Below, piece after piece: positions 27,712 to 37,358 of a DNA stretch of 64,000 nt (position 1 is the first letter of the stretch; each line of letters starts with the position of its first letter). The stretch is taken from assembly GCF_009193325.2 (NCBI RefSeq), contig NZ_CP059856.1, positions 3,162,001 to 3,226,000 of the forward strand. The letters are read 5' to 3'. Below the pieces are notes generated by a model that did not search any database, was not told the origin of the DNA, and saw only the letters and a program-made list of their open reading frames with translations. The position numbers and the translations under genes are program-made. Origin of the DNA: Bacteroides zhangwenhongii. GTDB taxonomy: Bacteria > Bacteroidota > Bacteroidia > Bacteroidales > Bacteroidaceae.

Positions 27712-28298
27712 TAATAATTCGGTTCCCAGAGCCGTTTACCTTATCAAGTGCAAAGGCTGGAATAATTGTTGTTGATAAAAAATATCATCAAACAAGATAC
27801 TTTACACTGGAAGCTTCTTTTGGTGGGTGTATGATAGTTGAAATCTCAGGACAGAAGCGCAACAATACAGGTGTTACTGTTGCAGATAAAGAAGACCTTA
27901 CAGAATTTGCATCTATCGTTTTCTGTTTAGCCATAAAGCAAGACAATAATAATTTTGCATCAACAGAACCTGTCACAAATAAGCCAGAACAAGCTGGTGC
28001 TGGTGAAAGAGTCATAGCATTATCGCTTAATACTCTAATAGAACAAATGTCAGCAAGATACTCTGAATGGAAAGGTCTGTTTACAGTAACTCCTATGGCT
28101 GACCATGTTTTGGTTAAATGCCATAAAGGGTTTGATGATACAAATACTCGCAAAGCTATACCATGTTTATGGAGAAGAAAATCCTTTGTTGATAATTGCA
28201 AAATGTTTGATGTCAAAAGAATCGTATTTTTAGACTCTGTGAATCATACTTTTGACGAATTAAAGCCAATGGAAATAGATATATCTACACTTTCTTGA
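27708..28298 (+). CDS. Hypothetical protein after the rteA breakpoint
   Basis: 196 residues, not recognised. It begins at an ATGA overlap with the truncated rteA frame and ends 5 nt before the IS256-family copy. Mixed strand/helix composition, no signal peptide, no membrane helix and no clear catalytic motif. It may be a complete small cargo gene that replaced the rest of the rteA-rteB region, or a fragment of a larger gene. Its position immediately beside two breakpoints makes the intact status doubtful. Confidence 0.5.
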   Translation: MIIIRFPEPFTLSSAKAGIIVVDKKYHQTRYFTLEASFGGCMIVEISGQKRNNTGVTVADKEDLTEFASIVFCLAIKQDNNNFASTEPVTNKPEQAGAGERVIALSLNTLIEQMSARYSEWKGLFTVTPMADHVLVKCHKGFDDTNTRKAIPCLWRRKSFVDNCKMFDVKRIVFLDSVNHTFDELKPMEIDISTLS

Positions 28299-28303
28299 TT
28301 AGA

Positions 28304-29724
28304 GTATAAGAACTTGCTTTGTCAAATTTGGCACTATAAAATATTTTGTGTAAATGTAAAATACGGGATTCAGTACGAGTTTCGTATTTTTTTATTTAAT
28401 AGATTTGCAAAATGAAAAAGATTATGAAAGAGAATCATGTAGTGCCTGATGAGGTTTTAACCAAGGAGTTCCTCAGCCATTTCAAAACTGAGGCAGACGT
28501 AAGCAAGTTCCTAAAGCAGCTCCACGCCCAAGTGCTGGAGAAGATGCTTGAAGGTGAGATGGATGCTCATTTGGGTTATGAGAAACATTCTGTTTCCGGC
28601 AATAACAGTGGTAATTCCCGTAACGGCAGTTACCCCAAGAAAATCCAGACCGAGCACGGCGAGGCTGTCATACCCATCCCTCGTGACCGCAACGGTCAGT
28701 TTGAACCCATAGTAGTCCCCAAGCATGAAAGCCGCGGGCTTTCCATAGAAAAGCTTGTTATCTCCTTATATGCCAAAGGAATGAGTGTGTCCGATATAGA
28801 AGAAGAGATGCGCGAGATCTATGAGATAGAACTCTCCACCTCTGCCATCTCCATCATCACAAACAAAGTAAACCAGGCTGCTCAAGAATGGCAGAACCGT
28901 CCTTTGGACCCGGTCTATCTCATCGTTTGGATGGACGGTATTGTCTTCAAGGTCCGTGACAACGGGAAGATTATCAACAAGACTGTCTATCTCTGTGTCG
29001 GCCTGAAACAAAACGGCTTGAAGGAAGTTCTTGGCATGTGGGTGGGTAAATCAGAGAGTTCCGCCTTCTGGATGGGTGTTCTCACTGACTTGAAGGCCCG
29101 TGGGGTACAAGATATACTGATAACCTGTACCGATAACCTGAACGGATTTACGGACACTATACGTACCGTATTCCCTCAGTCATCAACTCAGATTTGTGTT
29201 GTACATCAGATAAGAAACTCATGTAAATATGTCGTTTACAAGGACAAAAAAGAGTTCACGGCAGATATGAAGAATATCTATAATGCGCCAAACAAGGAAG
29301 TTGCTGCCGCGGAGCTTGATAATCTGGAAAAGAAATGGGGAGGGAAGTACCCTTATGCCATTCTTTCATGGAGGAACAACTGGGATGATCTGACTGTTTT
29401 CTTTCAGTTCCCATTGGAAATCAGAAAAATAATCTATACCACAAATCTCATTGAAAATCTGAATGGAAAAATCAGAAAGTACACTAAATCAAAGCTTTCA
29501 TTCCCGTCGGATGACGCAGTGAAGAAGATGGTATACCTTTCCTTGATGGAGATTGAGAAGAAATGGACAATGCCGATTACTAACTGGGGATTGATTATGA
29601 ACCAGTTTATGCTTATTTTTGAAAACAGAATCCAGATATAAGAGAACTTATAACTGAATCCCGTTTACATTTACACAATATTATGGACACTGCCTCAAAT
29701 TTCAAACAAAGTAAGTTCTTATAC
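28304..29724 (+). mobile_element. IS256-family insertion sequence
   Basis: About 1.42 kb with terminal inverted repeats: GTATAAGAACTTGCTTTGT at the left and, reversed, GTATAAGAACTTACTTTGT at the right. Subterminal homology continues (ATTTGRGGCA-like and TTGTGTAAATGTAAA segments). It holds one transposase gene. No 8-9 bp target duplication is seen: flanks are TTGATTAGA on the left and TTATTATCC on the right. This suggests a deletion or recombination after insertion. Confidence 0.85.
28412..29641 (+). CDS. IS256-family transposase (MULE-type DDE)
   Basis: 409 residues, normal for the family. Conserved segments include [15 protein letters not shown], the first catalytic Asp in [17 protein letters not shown], the second in [12 protein letters not shown], and the family marker [11 protein letters not shown]. 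The catalytic Glu region is [17 protein letters not shown]. It appears complete and potentially active. It lies in the nested element between the rteA fragment region and the relaxase gene and probably caused the loss of the DNA once between them. Confidence 0.93.
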   Translation: MKKIMKENHVVPDEVLTKEFLSHFKTEADVSKFLKQLHAQVLEKMLEGEMDAHLGYEKHSVSGNNSGNSRNGSYPKKIQTEHGEAVIPIPRDRNGQFEPIVVPKHESRGLSIEKLVISLYAKGMSVSDIEEEMREIYEIELSTSAISIITNKVNQAAQEWQNRPLDPVYLIVWMDGIVFKVRDNGKIINKTVYLCVGLKQNGLKEVLGMWVGKSESSAFWMGVLTDLKARGVQDILITCTDNLNGFTDTIRTVFPQSSTQICVVHQIRNSCKYVVYKDKKEFTADMKNIYNAPNKEVAAAELDNLEKKWGGKYPYAILSWRNNWDDLTVFFQFPLEIRKIIYTTNLIENLNGKIRKYTKSKLSFPSDDAVKKMVYLSLMEIEKKWTMPITNWGLIMNQFMLIFENRIQI

Positions 29725-29737
29725 TTATTATCCAAAT

Positions 29738-31771
29738 CTATAGCGATAAGCCTCTTGGCTTTTTTCTTAGAACCGCACCCAATCCCACTTTTTGTGTTCC
29801 GTCCCAATTCGTAAGTTGGTCAGCGCACCCATTAGAACCACCAAGCGATACGTAAGTGTCTGCACTACATGACATATGGTCAACAAAAGCGAGAAAGTTG
29901 TCAATGGCGTTGTCTGTGAATTGAACTTCATTCGTGGCGAAGAGTTTTGTCCAGTTGGTGACACATTCCTGCTTGAAGTCTGTAAAACCATGCCAAGACA
30001 TATCAGATAAGAACCTCTTTGCTGCCGATTCTATACTGGCTTTAGAGTCCAATCCAATATTATGCTTTACAGCAGATGCCATAATGCTATAGTATATGGA
30101 AGCCGATTCTTTCTCGTTGAAGTTGACTCTGTCTGTTTTTGCAAAGGAAGACAATGCTTTATGCCCCTCTCTGATAAACATATCAAGCACTCCTATGTAT
30201 CTATTTTGCCGAGCCATGCTTTCACGTTTAGCTTCGGCTTCTTGCCGAGCCTTTTCTTTTGTTTCTTTCTCCTTACGTGCTTCCACTCGTCTCCATGCGT
30301 CTGTCATTTCAGGCTCTTGCCAAATGGCATTCCAACGAGCCTTCAAATCATTGTACATTTCCAAAAGTGTAGTATTATAACTTTTGGTACTGGCGAGTTC
30401 TTCCTTAGCACAGAAAAATTGAGTAGTCACTCGCTCCACAGCCTTCTCGTCAAGTTGAGAGATGCGTTGTTTGACTTTGTTGTTTTCAGTCTTTAGCGCA
30501 TCATTCTCGGCACGAAGCGACTTGTTCTCCTCTATCTGCTTATTGAGGTTCTGCATATAGTAAGTGTATGTCTTGTTGATAGACTTGCGTACACCTTCAT
30601 TCTGCTTGTCACGTTCTGCATTGATGGCTGCTACAAGAGCCTTGATTGCAGCGTAGATATTAGCCACACGCTCCTCACGCCACGCCTTTTGTCCGATAAT
30701 AGTAGGAATCGGGATGGCAAGTTCTTTCTTTACGGCATTCATTGCTTCTTGAACTGGAGCCTTGATGTTGAGAAAAGGAATGGTCAGCTCCTTCTTGTCG
30801 ATCAGGGCAAGTACAGCATACTTCTCCACTTTGTCAAGAGCGACTTTCGCCTGACGTTCAGCTTCAAGCACCACCTTGTTCTTATGCTTGCGTCCTCGCT
30901 TTTCTTCCTCTGAAAGTTCATCATAGGAGAAGCCTCTTGCCAAGCCATACTTATGCCCTACCTTGTTGTAATAGTCAGTATGCAGTTGGGAAAGGTATTG
31001 TGATTTGTCCTTTGCTCGCTCTCCCCACACTTTGGCATAAGAGACCCTTTCAACAACACCCTTTGCCGCTTCCGATTTTGTGTAGTTGTCACGTTCTTCT
31101 TTTGGAAGTGCTCTCCATTCCTTGGTAGAGAGAACCTTTTCTGGATTATCCTTGTGAATGTACTTGCTTCCGATGCGCCCTCGTTTCTTTACTTGTTCAA
31201 CAGGCACGGTCTGCACATGGGCATGGATGCTTGTCTCATCACAATGCACATCAAAGCCGATGACATTCTCTTCTCCCCATTTTTCACATGCAAAGCGGTA
31301 GGTGTCCAATGCCCAGTCATAGATGCCTTTTTGTAATGTCACATTGCTGTGGTCAGCATTTGGATCTGACGTGTTGAGTTTCTGTTCACCAAAGGCAAGC
31401 CTGTTAAGCACATCATGGTCACCACTGAAGATGATGCCGACAGTGCAGTTCGGACTGTTCCTTGAAACTTGGTCGGGACGCTTGGCATCCATATATGGCT
31501 TGAAACCAAGTTCATCAAGTCTGTGCTGCAAGCGTTCATGCAACGGCACAGACTGGGAACCAAGAGGCACGATCTTTTCACCCTTGACTATCTCAAAGTT
31601 GAGTCTCTTGCGTGAGTAGTTATAATGGTTGTTCTTGTCTATGTCTGCGTTTTTTAGTTGGTAACGCTTCTCGTCCCAACCTCTGCGTTCCGCCTCGTTG
31701 CCCACTTGGGACGAGAACGATTTCTTGTCTGTGCCTACATGGATGGCGGCACGTGGTATGTTTCTTTCCAT
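29738..31771 (-). CDS. MobV-family relaxase / plasmid recombination (Mob_Pre) protein
   Basis: 677 residues from MERNIPRAAIHVG. Nicks DNA at oriT and leads the strand during mobilization. The N-terminal Mob_Pre region has NHYNYSRKRLNFEIVKG, and the histidine/metal motif is FDVHCDETSIHAHVQTVPV (about 175-193). A long charged coiled-coil region follows (about 300-560). The frame ends 14 nt from the IS256 end, so the original C-terminus may have been replaced. An upstream non-ATG extension to 31873 is unlikely. It is the only relaxase in the window and belongs to the nested element. Confidence 0.88.
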   Translation of the reverse strand: MERNIPRAAIHVGTDKKSFSSQVGNEAERRGWDEKRYQLKNADIDKNNHYNYSRKRLNFEIVKGEKIVPLGSQSVPLHERLQHRLDELGFKPYMDAKRPDQVSRNSPNCTVGIIFSGDHDVLNRLAFGEQKLNTSDPNADHSNVTLQKGIYDWALDTYRFACEKWGEENVIGFDVHCDETSIHAHVQTVPVEQVKKRGRIGSKYIHKDNPEKVLSTKEWRALPKEERDNYTKSEAAKGVVERVSYAKVWGERAKDKSQYLSQLHTDYYNKVGHKYGLARGFSYDELSEEEKRGRKHKNKVVLEAERQAKVALDKVEKYAVLALIDKKELTIPFLNIKAPVQEAMNAVKKELAIPIPTIIGQKAWREERVANIYAAIKALVAAINAERDKQNEGVRKSINKTYTYYMQNLNKQIEENKSLRAENDALKTENNKVKQRISQLDEKAVERVTTQFFCAKEELASTKSYNTTLLEMYNDLKARWNAIWQEPEMTDAWRRVEARKEKETKEKARQEAEAKRESMARQNRYIGVLDMFIREGHKALSSFAKTDRVNFNEKESASIYYSIMASAVKHNIGLDSKASIESAAKRFLSDMSWHGFTDFKQECVTNWTKLFATNEVQFTDNAIDNFLAFVDHMSCSADTYVSLGGSNGCADQLTNWDGTQKVGLGAVLRKKPRGLSL

Positions 31772-31887
31772 AAGAATTTCATTTGAGCTTGTAACGTAGT
31801 TCTTGTATAATTGGAGACAGGTCTCGGGCAGAGCCTGAGCATAATAGAAGGACTTTTTAAGTGAACATCGCAAGCATGTGAATCTAA

Positions 31888-31955
31888 AAGTCCCTATTAT
31901 GTTTAGGACTTTTGTGAAAGTCTGTCACGCAAGCGTGCTCGCAGATCCTTACTCA
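31888..31955. other. Hairpin and candidate oriT region upstream of the relaxase gene
   Basis: AAAAGTCC (31888-) and GGACTTTT (to about 31915) form an 8-bp hairpin with T-runs both ways. Just beyond lies CACGC-AA-GCGTG, a small perfect palindrome. MobV oriT sites usually lie just upstream of mob and carry inverted repeats, so this is a plausible nick region. No known nick sequence was recognised. Confidence 0.35.
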
Positions 31956-31960
31956 CTCTG

Positions 31961-32986
31961 CTATGACTCTTCCACCAACACCAACCCAAGACTGTCTATC
32001 AGATGCAGGAGTGGCGGATGTTGCTTTATCAGCCTTTGTAGCACCATCTGCGGTGTTTCTGTCATCAGCAGGAAGTCGGCAATGTCAAGACCTTTGGTCT
32101 TTTGTTCATCGGTGGCATTGTCTTCCAAGATGTTGCTTATGACAACCCTTTTGCAAACAGATTGCAGCAATGGAATTTTTGATTTCCATTTGTCCGTTGC
32201 TCCAAGGTCAGGGAACAAAATGATGTCCCGACCTCCCAATACCTTGACAGCGATTTGGTTGAGACAGCCATGCATACCTCCAGTTGCCAGCCAGATGAAA
32301 TTGGGGATGAAATGGGATGCGATTATGGCAGTTTTTTCACTCTCGACAATAGCGACCGACATTGTGGGATGCTGTGCCAGCAAATGCTCACCAAAGAAAC
32401 ATTGGCACAAGTTGAAATCTGGAAGATGAAGAAAAGCATGCGCCCATCCAACATAAGAACGTGGCTCTTTCACACGATGTCCGTCTTTGAGATTATACAG
32501 CATGACCTTGCCAGTCCTCACTTTATCATCCTTGTCAACTTGCCAATAAATGGTTGAGCCTCCCCACTTATAGGATGTTCCGACATGATACATCATCATC
32601 AGCCTTTCTGTCTCTTGTTCACCAAAGACCTTGGAAAGGTACTGGTATAACGGATTGATTCCGTAATGAGACAAGGAACGCTCCATAATAGCGTTGGCGA
32701 TATAGGAAATAGACTTTTCTACGACTTTCGGTTGGATATTCCTTCTTGTCGGATATGGCAATTTGTCCTTAGATATAAAGTCTGGATGCTCACGGAAATA
32801 GTCTTTAGGAGTATAGTGATACCCACAACTATGCTCATGGTCGCATTTGCCTACATTGTCAGGGAAGGATACTTCCCCCTCATCATCTATGTATCTTGTG
32901 AAACAACGCTTGCGCTCACAATTCGGGCATGTGTAACGATTACCCAATCTGTATTTCTCCAAGTGAAATCTATACTCGTTCATCAT
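31961..32986 (-). CDS. Zinc-finger TOPRIM protein, primase-like (DUF6371/PG0870-like)
   Basis: 341 residues. The N-terminal zinc-binding pattern CPNCERKRCFTRY with later CDHEHSCGYHY resembles primase zinc domains. The C-terminal half has a TOPRIM-type glutamate in VAIVESEKTAIIAS and acidic IILFPDLGATDKW. Proteins of this shape are frequent in Bacteroides mobilizable elements next to DUF3987 proteins and are thought to help replicate the excised form. It lies between the relaxase and DUF3987 genes in the same direction. Confidence 0.75.
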   Translation of the reverse strand: MMNEYRFHLEKYRLGNRYTCPNCERKRCFTRYIDDEGEVSFPDNVGKCDHEHSCGYHYTPKDYFREHPDFISKDKLPYPTRRNIQPKVVEKSISYIANAIMERSLSHYGINPLYQYLSKVFGEQETERLMMMYHVGTSYKWGGSTIYWQVDKDDKVRTGKVMLYNLKDGHRVKEPRSYVGWAHAFLHLPDFNLCQCFFGEHLLAQHPTMSVAIVESEKTAIIASHFIPNFIWLATGGMHGCLNQIAVKVLGGRDIILFPDLGATDKWKSKIPLLQSVCKRVVISNILEDNATDEQKTKGLDIADFLLMTETPQMVLQRLIKQHPPLLHLIDSLGLVLVEES

Positions 32987-32991
32987 CGTAA

Positions 32992-33108
32992 CTGAAATGA
33001 ATTATTGGTGAATTTCAGCTTTCAGTTCTTTCATGTTTTCAGTTACGCACTTGTCAACTGAAAAACTGAAACAAATGAATACTGAAAACAGGTTGGTTTA
33101 TGTTTCAG
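32992..33108. repeat. Iteron-like cluster of TTTCAG/CTGAAA
   Basis: Eight hexamers in 117 bp between the DUF3987 and TOPRIM genes: CTGAAA at 32992, 33058, 33066 and 33082; TTTCAG at 33013, 33020, 33037 and 33103. Most are extended as AACTGAAA or TTTCAGTT. The intergenic space holds no gene. Position next to putative replication proteins suggests an origin or operator. Confidence 0.6.
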
Positions 33109-33115
33109 TTGCCTG

Positions 33116-34489
33116 TCATGTTTCGAACTTTACTTTTTCGTAAAATCCTTTCTTTGCCTTTGTGATTAGTCCAGACTTCATAAGATCCTTTATATAGTTC
33201 ATCACAGTACGGTCTGTAACACGCAGATTCTCCATTCCTGTTTTAATGGCAGTTTTTGTGTCAAAACTGTCTTCCAACAGATACAGCAACTCCTTGGACA
33301 TAGAATCACAGGTGTCTTCAGCAACAAAGGCTCGGCAGCGTTGATAACAATTCTCACAATATTCATTGAGCTGTAATGCTCCTTTTATGGAATCCACATC
33401 AATACTTTGCAGATGGCTCTCGCCACAGGCGTATCTTAGAGCTTGGAGCAATAAGGCAATGCGTGCGACGTGGGTATTGTGCTTCATCACCCTCGTTTCA
33501 ACATCTTCATCGTCCTCTATGGCATTGATGGCATCCACATTTCTGTTCCACCAACCAAAGAAAAGGGAATGTGCGTCCTTGTCCATATAAAGGATATTTG
33601 GACAACATTCATTTGTGTCATTACACCTTGCATAGTCAAGTCCAAAGATTTTCCCGATGATGTCAGCCCATTTTCTTGAAGCCTCGCTCTGGCGCACATG
33701 GCCGTCTTCCTCATCCTGCCAGTGTGGAACTTTCTTGGATTTGGGATATACAACCAGAATACGGTCAAGGAAACCTGTATCCATGAATTTGGAAGCCATC
33801 AGTTCCTTCATTCGTTTGGTCTGTGTTGTACCGATGATGTTGACACATGGCTCTTCTACACGTTGTGGGCGGTCATTCTTGACACGTGTGTTCTCCAAGT
33901 GGCATCCGCTCCAGATGGAAAGTAGGCGTTCAAGCATGGGATTTTTCCCATACCTGTCTGTATTGGCAAGCAGTCCGAGAATTTCATCATAGTTGATGGC
34001 TATGCCACGCAAGTTGTTGTAATGCTCCAATACCAGAGCCTCCAATGTAAAGTCATCCAATGTGACCCTTTTCAGAATAGGCTTCTTCATTTCCTTGCTT
34101 CCGCTTTCCTTTGTTGCACATGCTGCCTCATATAGGTCAAGTTCATAGCAAAACTTGTCAAACAGCTTTCGTTCATACTCCCGAATTGGCTTGTATGCAA
34201 GCTGTAATGGTGGAGTTTTGCCCATGCCAGGTCTGCCAACCAATATGATATAAAGGGCGGCATTCGTGTCCCAATCCTGCTTAACGTGAATACGATAGGT
34301 ATTGCCAAGAGCCGCTGATGCTGCCGACAGCATGGACATGGCGACATAATCCACCTTGAAATTGCCGTGCACCACCATGTCTATGATGATGGACTGCATT
34401 TTTTGTGGAAATACCTCAAGAGGGAAGCCTGAGTCCGCTAAAGACTCGGCTTCCATGTTGATTTTGTTACAGAGTTCAAGCGTATCCAT
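33116..34489 (-). CDS. DUF3987 domain protein (putative helicase/primase-associated ATPase)
   Basis: 457 residues with the DUF3987 pattern: FPQKMQSIIIDMVVHGNFKV near the start, and a P-loop ALYIILVGRPGMGKTPPLQL (Walker A GRPGMGKT) near residue 85. Later motifs include AINYDEILGLLAN (Walker B-like) and NIIGTTQTKRMKEL (sensor-like). The C-terminal region looks like a winged helix (RVTDRTVMNYIKDLMKSGL). It is common in Bacteroides integrative elements beside an HTH/excisionase and a TOPRIM primase. Likely role: replication of the excised element. Confidence 0.82.
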   Translation of the reverse strand: MDTLELCNKINMEAESLADSGFPLEVFPQKMQSIIIDMVVHGNFKVDYVAMSMLSAASAALGNTYRIHVKQDWDTNAALYIILVGRPGMGKTPPLQLAYKPIREYERKLFDKFCYELDLYEAACATKESGSKEMKKPILKRVTLDDFTLEALVLEHYNNLRGIAINYDEILGLLANTDRYGKNPMLERLLSIWSGCHLENTRVKNDRPQRVEEPCVNIIGTTQTKRMKELMASKFMDTGFLDRILVVYPKSKKVPHWQDEEDGHVRQSEASRKWADIIGKIFGLDYARCNDTNECCPNILYMDKDAHSLFFGWWNRNVDAINAIEDDEDVETRVMKHNTHVARIALLLQALRYACGESHLQSIDVDSIKGALQLNEYCENCYQRCRAFVAEDTCDSMSKELLYLLEDSFDTKTAIKTGMENLRVTDRTVMNYIKDLMKSGLITKAKKGFYEKVKFET

Positions 34490-34493
34490 GACA

Positions 34494-34865
34494 TTACCAG
34501 TTTAAGGGTTTCGGTTTGCGCTTGTTTCCTGCAAGAATGGTAGCGTTCTCTTCTTCTGCAGTGAGAGGTACAGGATTCTTGCGGTTTGTCTCCAGCCATT
34601 TGTCAAGTTCATCTTGATAAAGGCAATAACGCTTGCCCGGCTTGGTGGCAGGAATGCTACCGTTGCCAAGTTTCATGTAGAGGGTAGCCATCGGCATCTT
34701 TAGATATGCAGATGCTTCCTCCACACTCATAGGTATGTGCGTGTTCGCCTTGTGTGGCTTGTTCTGTGATTGCAGACTGATGATCATCTGCTTCATGCCC
34801 ACCACTTCGTCCCGAAGCTGGGCAACGACCATTGGAAGGTCGTTGAAAGTTAATTCCTTTGTCAT
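34494..34865 (-). CDS. Helix-turn-helix, excisionase-like protein
   Basis: 123 residues from MTKELTFNDLPMV; a TTG two codons upstream is less likely. An N-terminal coiled segment precedes a MerR/excisionase-like winged helix: MSVEEASAYLKMPMATLYMK, then SIPATKPGKRYCLYQDELDK. Such HTH_17 proteins bind DNA near integrase attachment sites and may direct excision. The stop is 4 nt from the start of the DUF3987 gene, so they are likely coexpressed. Confidence 0.82.
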   Translation of the reverse strand: MTKELTFNDLPMVVAQLRDEVVGMKQMIISLQSQNKPHKANTHIPMSVEEASAYLKMPMATLYMKLGNGSIPATKPGKRYCLYQDELDKWLETNRKNPVPLTAEEENATILAGNKRKPKPLNW

Positions 34866-34974
34866 ATACAAGTAATTTAAAAAAACTGGGACAAAGGAAC
34901 AGAATGATGCTTTCGTTACTGAGGTTCGTGACAGTCATTTGTCATTCACGAAGGAATAACTCTAACAATGGGGA

Positions 34975-35742
34975 TTATTCGGGATTTACCTCCGTCACAT
35001 TATGGAAATCATATCTACCATTGTCTGGCTCATCAATAGGAATGACATCATTGGAACATGGTGCTTTCAGGTTCTTCAATGTGCTGTAGTCCAAGCCGTC
35101 AAACGGTTTGGGAAACAAAGCCTTGATAAAGGCTATTCGCATTGCCATTGTGTAATCACGTTTACCAAAACGTTCTGCGATATTCCACACGAAGTGCCTT
35201 AAAGGGATATTCTCAACATTTTTCTTGAAACGGTTTGTTGCTGTCGGGGTATAGTTGGTGTCGTTGCTCCATTCCTTGACAGCCTCAATTACCTTGTACA
35301 AATCTTCCTCATACAGAAACCTTGACATGGTACGGTGCACATAGTCAAGTACGGCTCTCGTTCGTTTTTCCTTTTCCTCCTGTGCTTCTTTTTCTTGTGC
35401 CTCTACACACTTGGCATAGTCCTCATGACTATATTTTACAGACTCTGTTTGTGGTGAAATTTGCTTTGGCTGTTCTTGTTCTGTTGCTGGCTCTGCTTCT
35501 ACAACGTTTTTCTTTGTCTTGCTGTTGCTACCAATGGTCATCAGTTCATAGGGATAATTCACCATAGAAATGAATATCGCCCAAAGCAGGATATTGCTTC
35601 CTACAAAGATGATTGACTCGACAAACAGACTTTGGTGGAAGTCATTGCCTACATACATCGCCACGACAAGAGAGATGGCGAGAATTGCTGTACCAACAAA
35701 AGCGTAGATGGTACAATCTGAAGTTTTCTTGTTTACTGTCAT
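34975..35742 (-). CDS. Hypothetical membrane protein of the nested element
   Basis: 255 residues. Two N-terminal membrane helices (IYAFVGTAILAISLVVAMYV and IIFVGSNILLWAIFISMV) precede a charged linker rich in Glu and Gln, a helical stretch and a conserved-looking C-terminal domain (LRHFVWNIAERFGKRDYTMA). Not recognised as a named family. Similar proteins occur beside mobilization modules in Bacteroides elements. It may contribute to regulation or mobilization, but nothing in the sequence proves a role. Confidence 0.6.
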   Translation of the reverse strand: MTVNKKTSDCTIYAFVGTAILAISLVVAMYVGNDFHQSLFVESIIFVGSNILLWAIFISMVNYPYELMTIGSNSKTKKNVVEAEPATEQEQPKQISPQTESVKYSHEDYAKCVEAQEKEAQEEKEKRTRAVLDYVHRTMSRFLYEEDLYKVIEAVKEWSNDTNYTPTATNRFKKNVENIPLRHFVWNIAERFGKRDYTMAMRIAFIKALFPKPFDGLDYSTLKNLKAPCSNDVIPIDEPDNGRYDFHNVTEVNPE

Positions 35743-36108
35743 TATTGTATTCGTTTTATTGTTATTCGTTCAAAAACTTCCACAAAGTTAGATGCAGAAG
35801 CATGTAAAAGCCGCATTTACGTTCTCTGGCACTCTTTCTTTTACGCTTTATTAGCGTTCTAATATGAAATCAGACTCTGAATCATACTTTAAACTGCTCG
35901 TTAGTGCCAGTTGCTGCTTATTACTGACTACAAAGATAAGGATGAAGAAAAGGGAAATTTGCAGTTCCTCTTCAATATCAATAGAAATTGGAGTGTATTT
36001 GTCGAATTGGTTCTATCCACGACCACAAATAGAACCAACAAAACGAGAAAAGGACTATTGGAACACTATCATTCCAACAGTCCTTTTCTGCGTGTTATTG
36101 TCAAATGG
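35743..36108. other. Intergenic region with a strong bidirectional terminator
   Basis: 366 bp without a supportable gene. Its main feature is a hairpin at 36047-36088: GAAAAGGACTATTGGAA pairs with TTCCAACAGTCCTTTTC (one mismatch in 17) around an 8-nt loop. It would stop transcription of the integrase operon leaving leftward. Confidence 0.6.
36047..36088. terminator. 17-bp stem terminator downstream of the nested integrase
   Basis: Arms at 36047-36063 and 36072-36088 with A-run and T-run ends, able to work in both directions. Its left-going side lies 21 bp beyond the integrase stop codon. Confidence 0.8.
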
Positions 36109-37230
36109 TTACTTCTTCAAGGTGATGCAGCCAACCGAAGCACGCTTCTGAGCATCGGAAATCTTGGCATACACCTCTGTCGTTGCCACATTCTTGTGAC
36201 CAAGATAACGCTGCACTACGGCAATACTGGTTCCTGCATCGAGCTGGAGACAGGCAAAGCTGTGGCGTGAGCAATGATAGGAGATATGCTTGGTAATCCC
36301 TGCATCTTTCAGCCAGTTCTTCAATGGTGCCTGTGTCATGGAGTCTTTGAAATCGGGGAACACCTTGCCTCGTTTATCCGGTGAATAGCCAATCAGTTCC
36401 AAGGCTTCCTCACTGATGGGGTTATGCACAATGTCCTTTGTCTTCTGCATTCGTGTGGTGACATACATCACACCATCGCTGCCGTATGGCTGTATCTCCT
36501 CCCAAGTGAGTTTCTTGATGTCGCTCTTTCTCAATGCCGTTAGGCAAGAGAACAGGAAGGCTCGCTTCAATGCAGGGGCAGAGCAAGGCGTGGATGCCAA
36601 GCGGATAACCTCGTCTTGCGAAAGATGCTCCTTGTCTGTCGGGATTGTCTCGATACGTTCCAAGAAACCATTTGGATTCTCCTTTATCTTATGGTCACGA
36701 TAGGCTGTATGTATTGAAGCACGGAAAGTTGACCAGTAGTTAGCTGCGGAGTTGATATGCAGTTTTCTGTTCTTATGCAGTCCCTGTGGTGCTGTCAGCA
36801 GATACTCCCGAAACCTGTTGCACAAGTCCACGTTTATCTCCCCGAAGGTACACTTGCCTTGCGTGAAGGTACGAAAGTGCATATAGACGTGCTGCCACTT
36901 GGAGTTCTTCTTGTCTGCCAGTTTCTTGAAGTAGGCGAGGAAATCTCCTTTCATCTTCTCCTTGTCGAAGAAATCGTAACGCTCGTTGACGATAGCCTCG
37001 AAGCGACGGCAGCGTATCGCCTCGGCTCTTGCCGTAAGGTTGAGGTTGTACTTATGTTCCATCTGGTTCTTCGGCTTGGCATAGATGTAGATGCCAAGCG
37101 ACTCATGGCGGATGACTTTCATCGTGCTCTCGTCACGATAGCCTGGATAATAGTCAAGATAATAGGACAGCATGTGTCCGTCCTTGATTTTGCGTGTACG
37201 CAATGATACGGTCTTGCAAATGTTGCTCAT
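36109..37230 (-). CDS. Tyrosine recombinase (integrase) of the nested element
   Basis: 373 residues. An N-terminal arm-binding region precedes a SAM-like core-binding domain (FLAYFKKLADKKNSKWQHVY), then the catalytic domain. Catalytic residues: Arg in SCLTALRKSDIKKL, Lys in RMQKTKDIVHNP, His-xx-Arg in YHCSRHSFACLQL, His in RYLGHKNVATTEVYAK, with the Tyr nucleophile in the same segment. Family features match Bacteroides mobilizable-element integrases. It is the natural candidate for inserting the nested element at the AATACA crossover site. Confidence 0.92.
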   Translation of the reverse strand: MSNICKTVSLRTRKIKDGHMLSYYLDYYPGYRDESTMKVIRHESLGIYIYAKPKNQMEHKYNLNLTARAEAIRCRRFEAIVNERYDFFDKEKMKGDFLAYFKKLADKKNSKWQHVYMHFRTFTQGKCTFGEINVDLCNRFREYLLTAPQGLHKNRKLHINSAANYWSTFRASIHTAYRDHKIKENPNGFLERIETIPTDKEHLSQDEVIRLASTPCSAPALKRAFLFSCLTALRKSDIKKLTWEEIQPYGSDGVMYVTTRMQKTKDIVHNPISEEALELIGYSPDKRGKVFPDFKDSMTQAPLKNWLKDAGITKHISYHCSRHSFACLQLDAGTSIAVVQRYLGHKNVATTEVYAKISDAQKRASVGCITLKK

Positions 37231-37358
37231 AACTGATATGTATTATTGATGATTATTCGTGGTGAAGTGTATCTTCACGGCTGCAAAATAACTGAATGAT
37301 ACTTCCGTGACTCCCATTATTTGCAGTCATTGATGGATAATGATGAAATCATTTGAAA

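Noticed and set aside
28304..29724. Target site duplication at the IS256-family ends
   Set aside because: The 9 bp on each side do not match in direct orientation.
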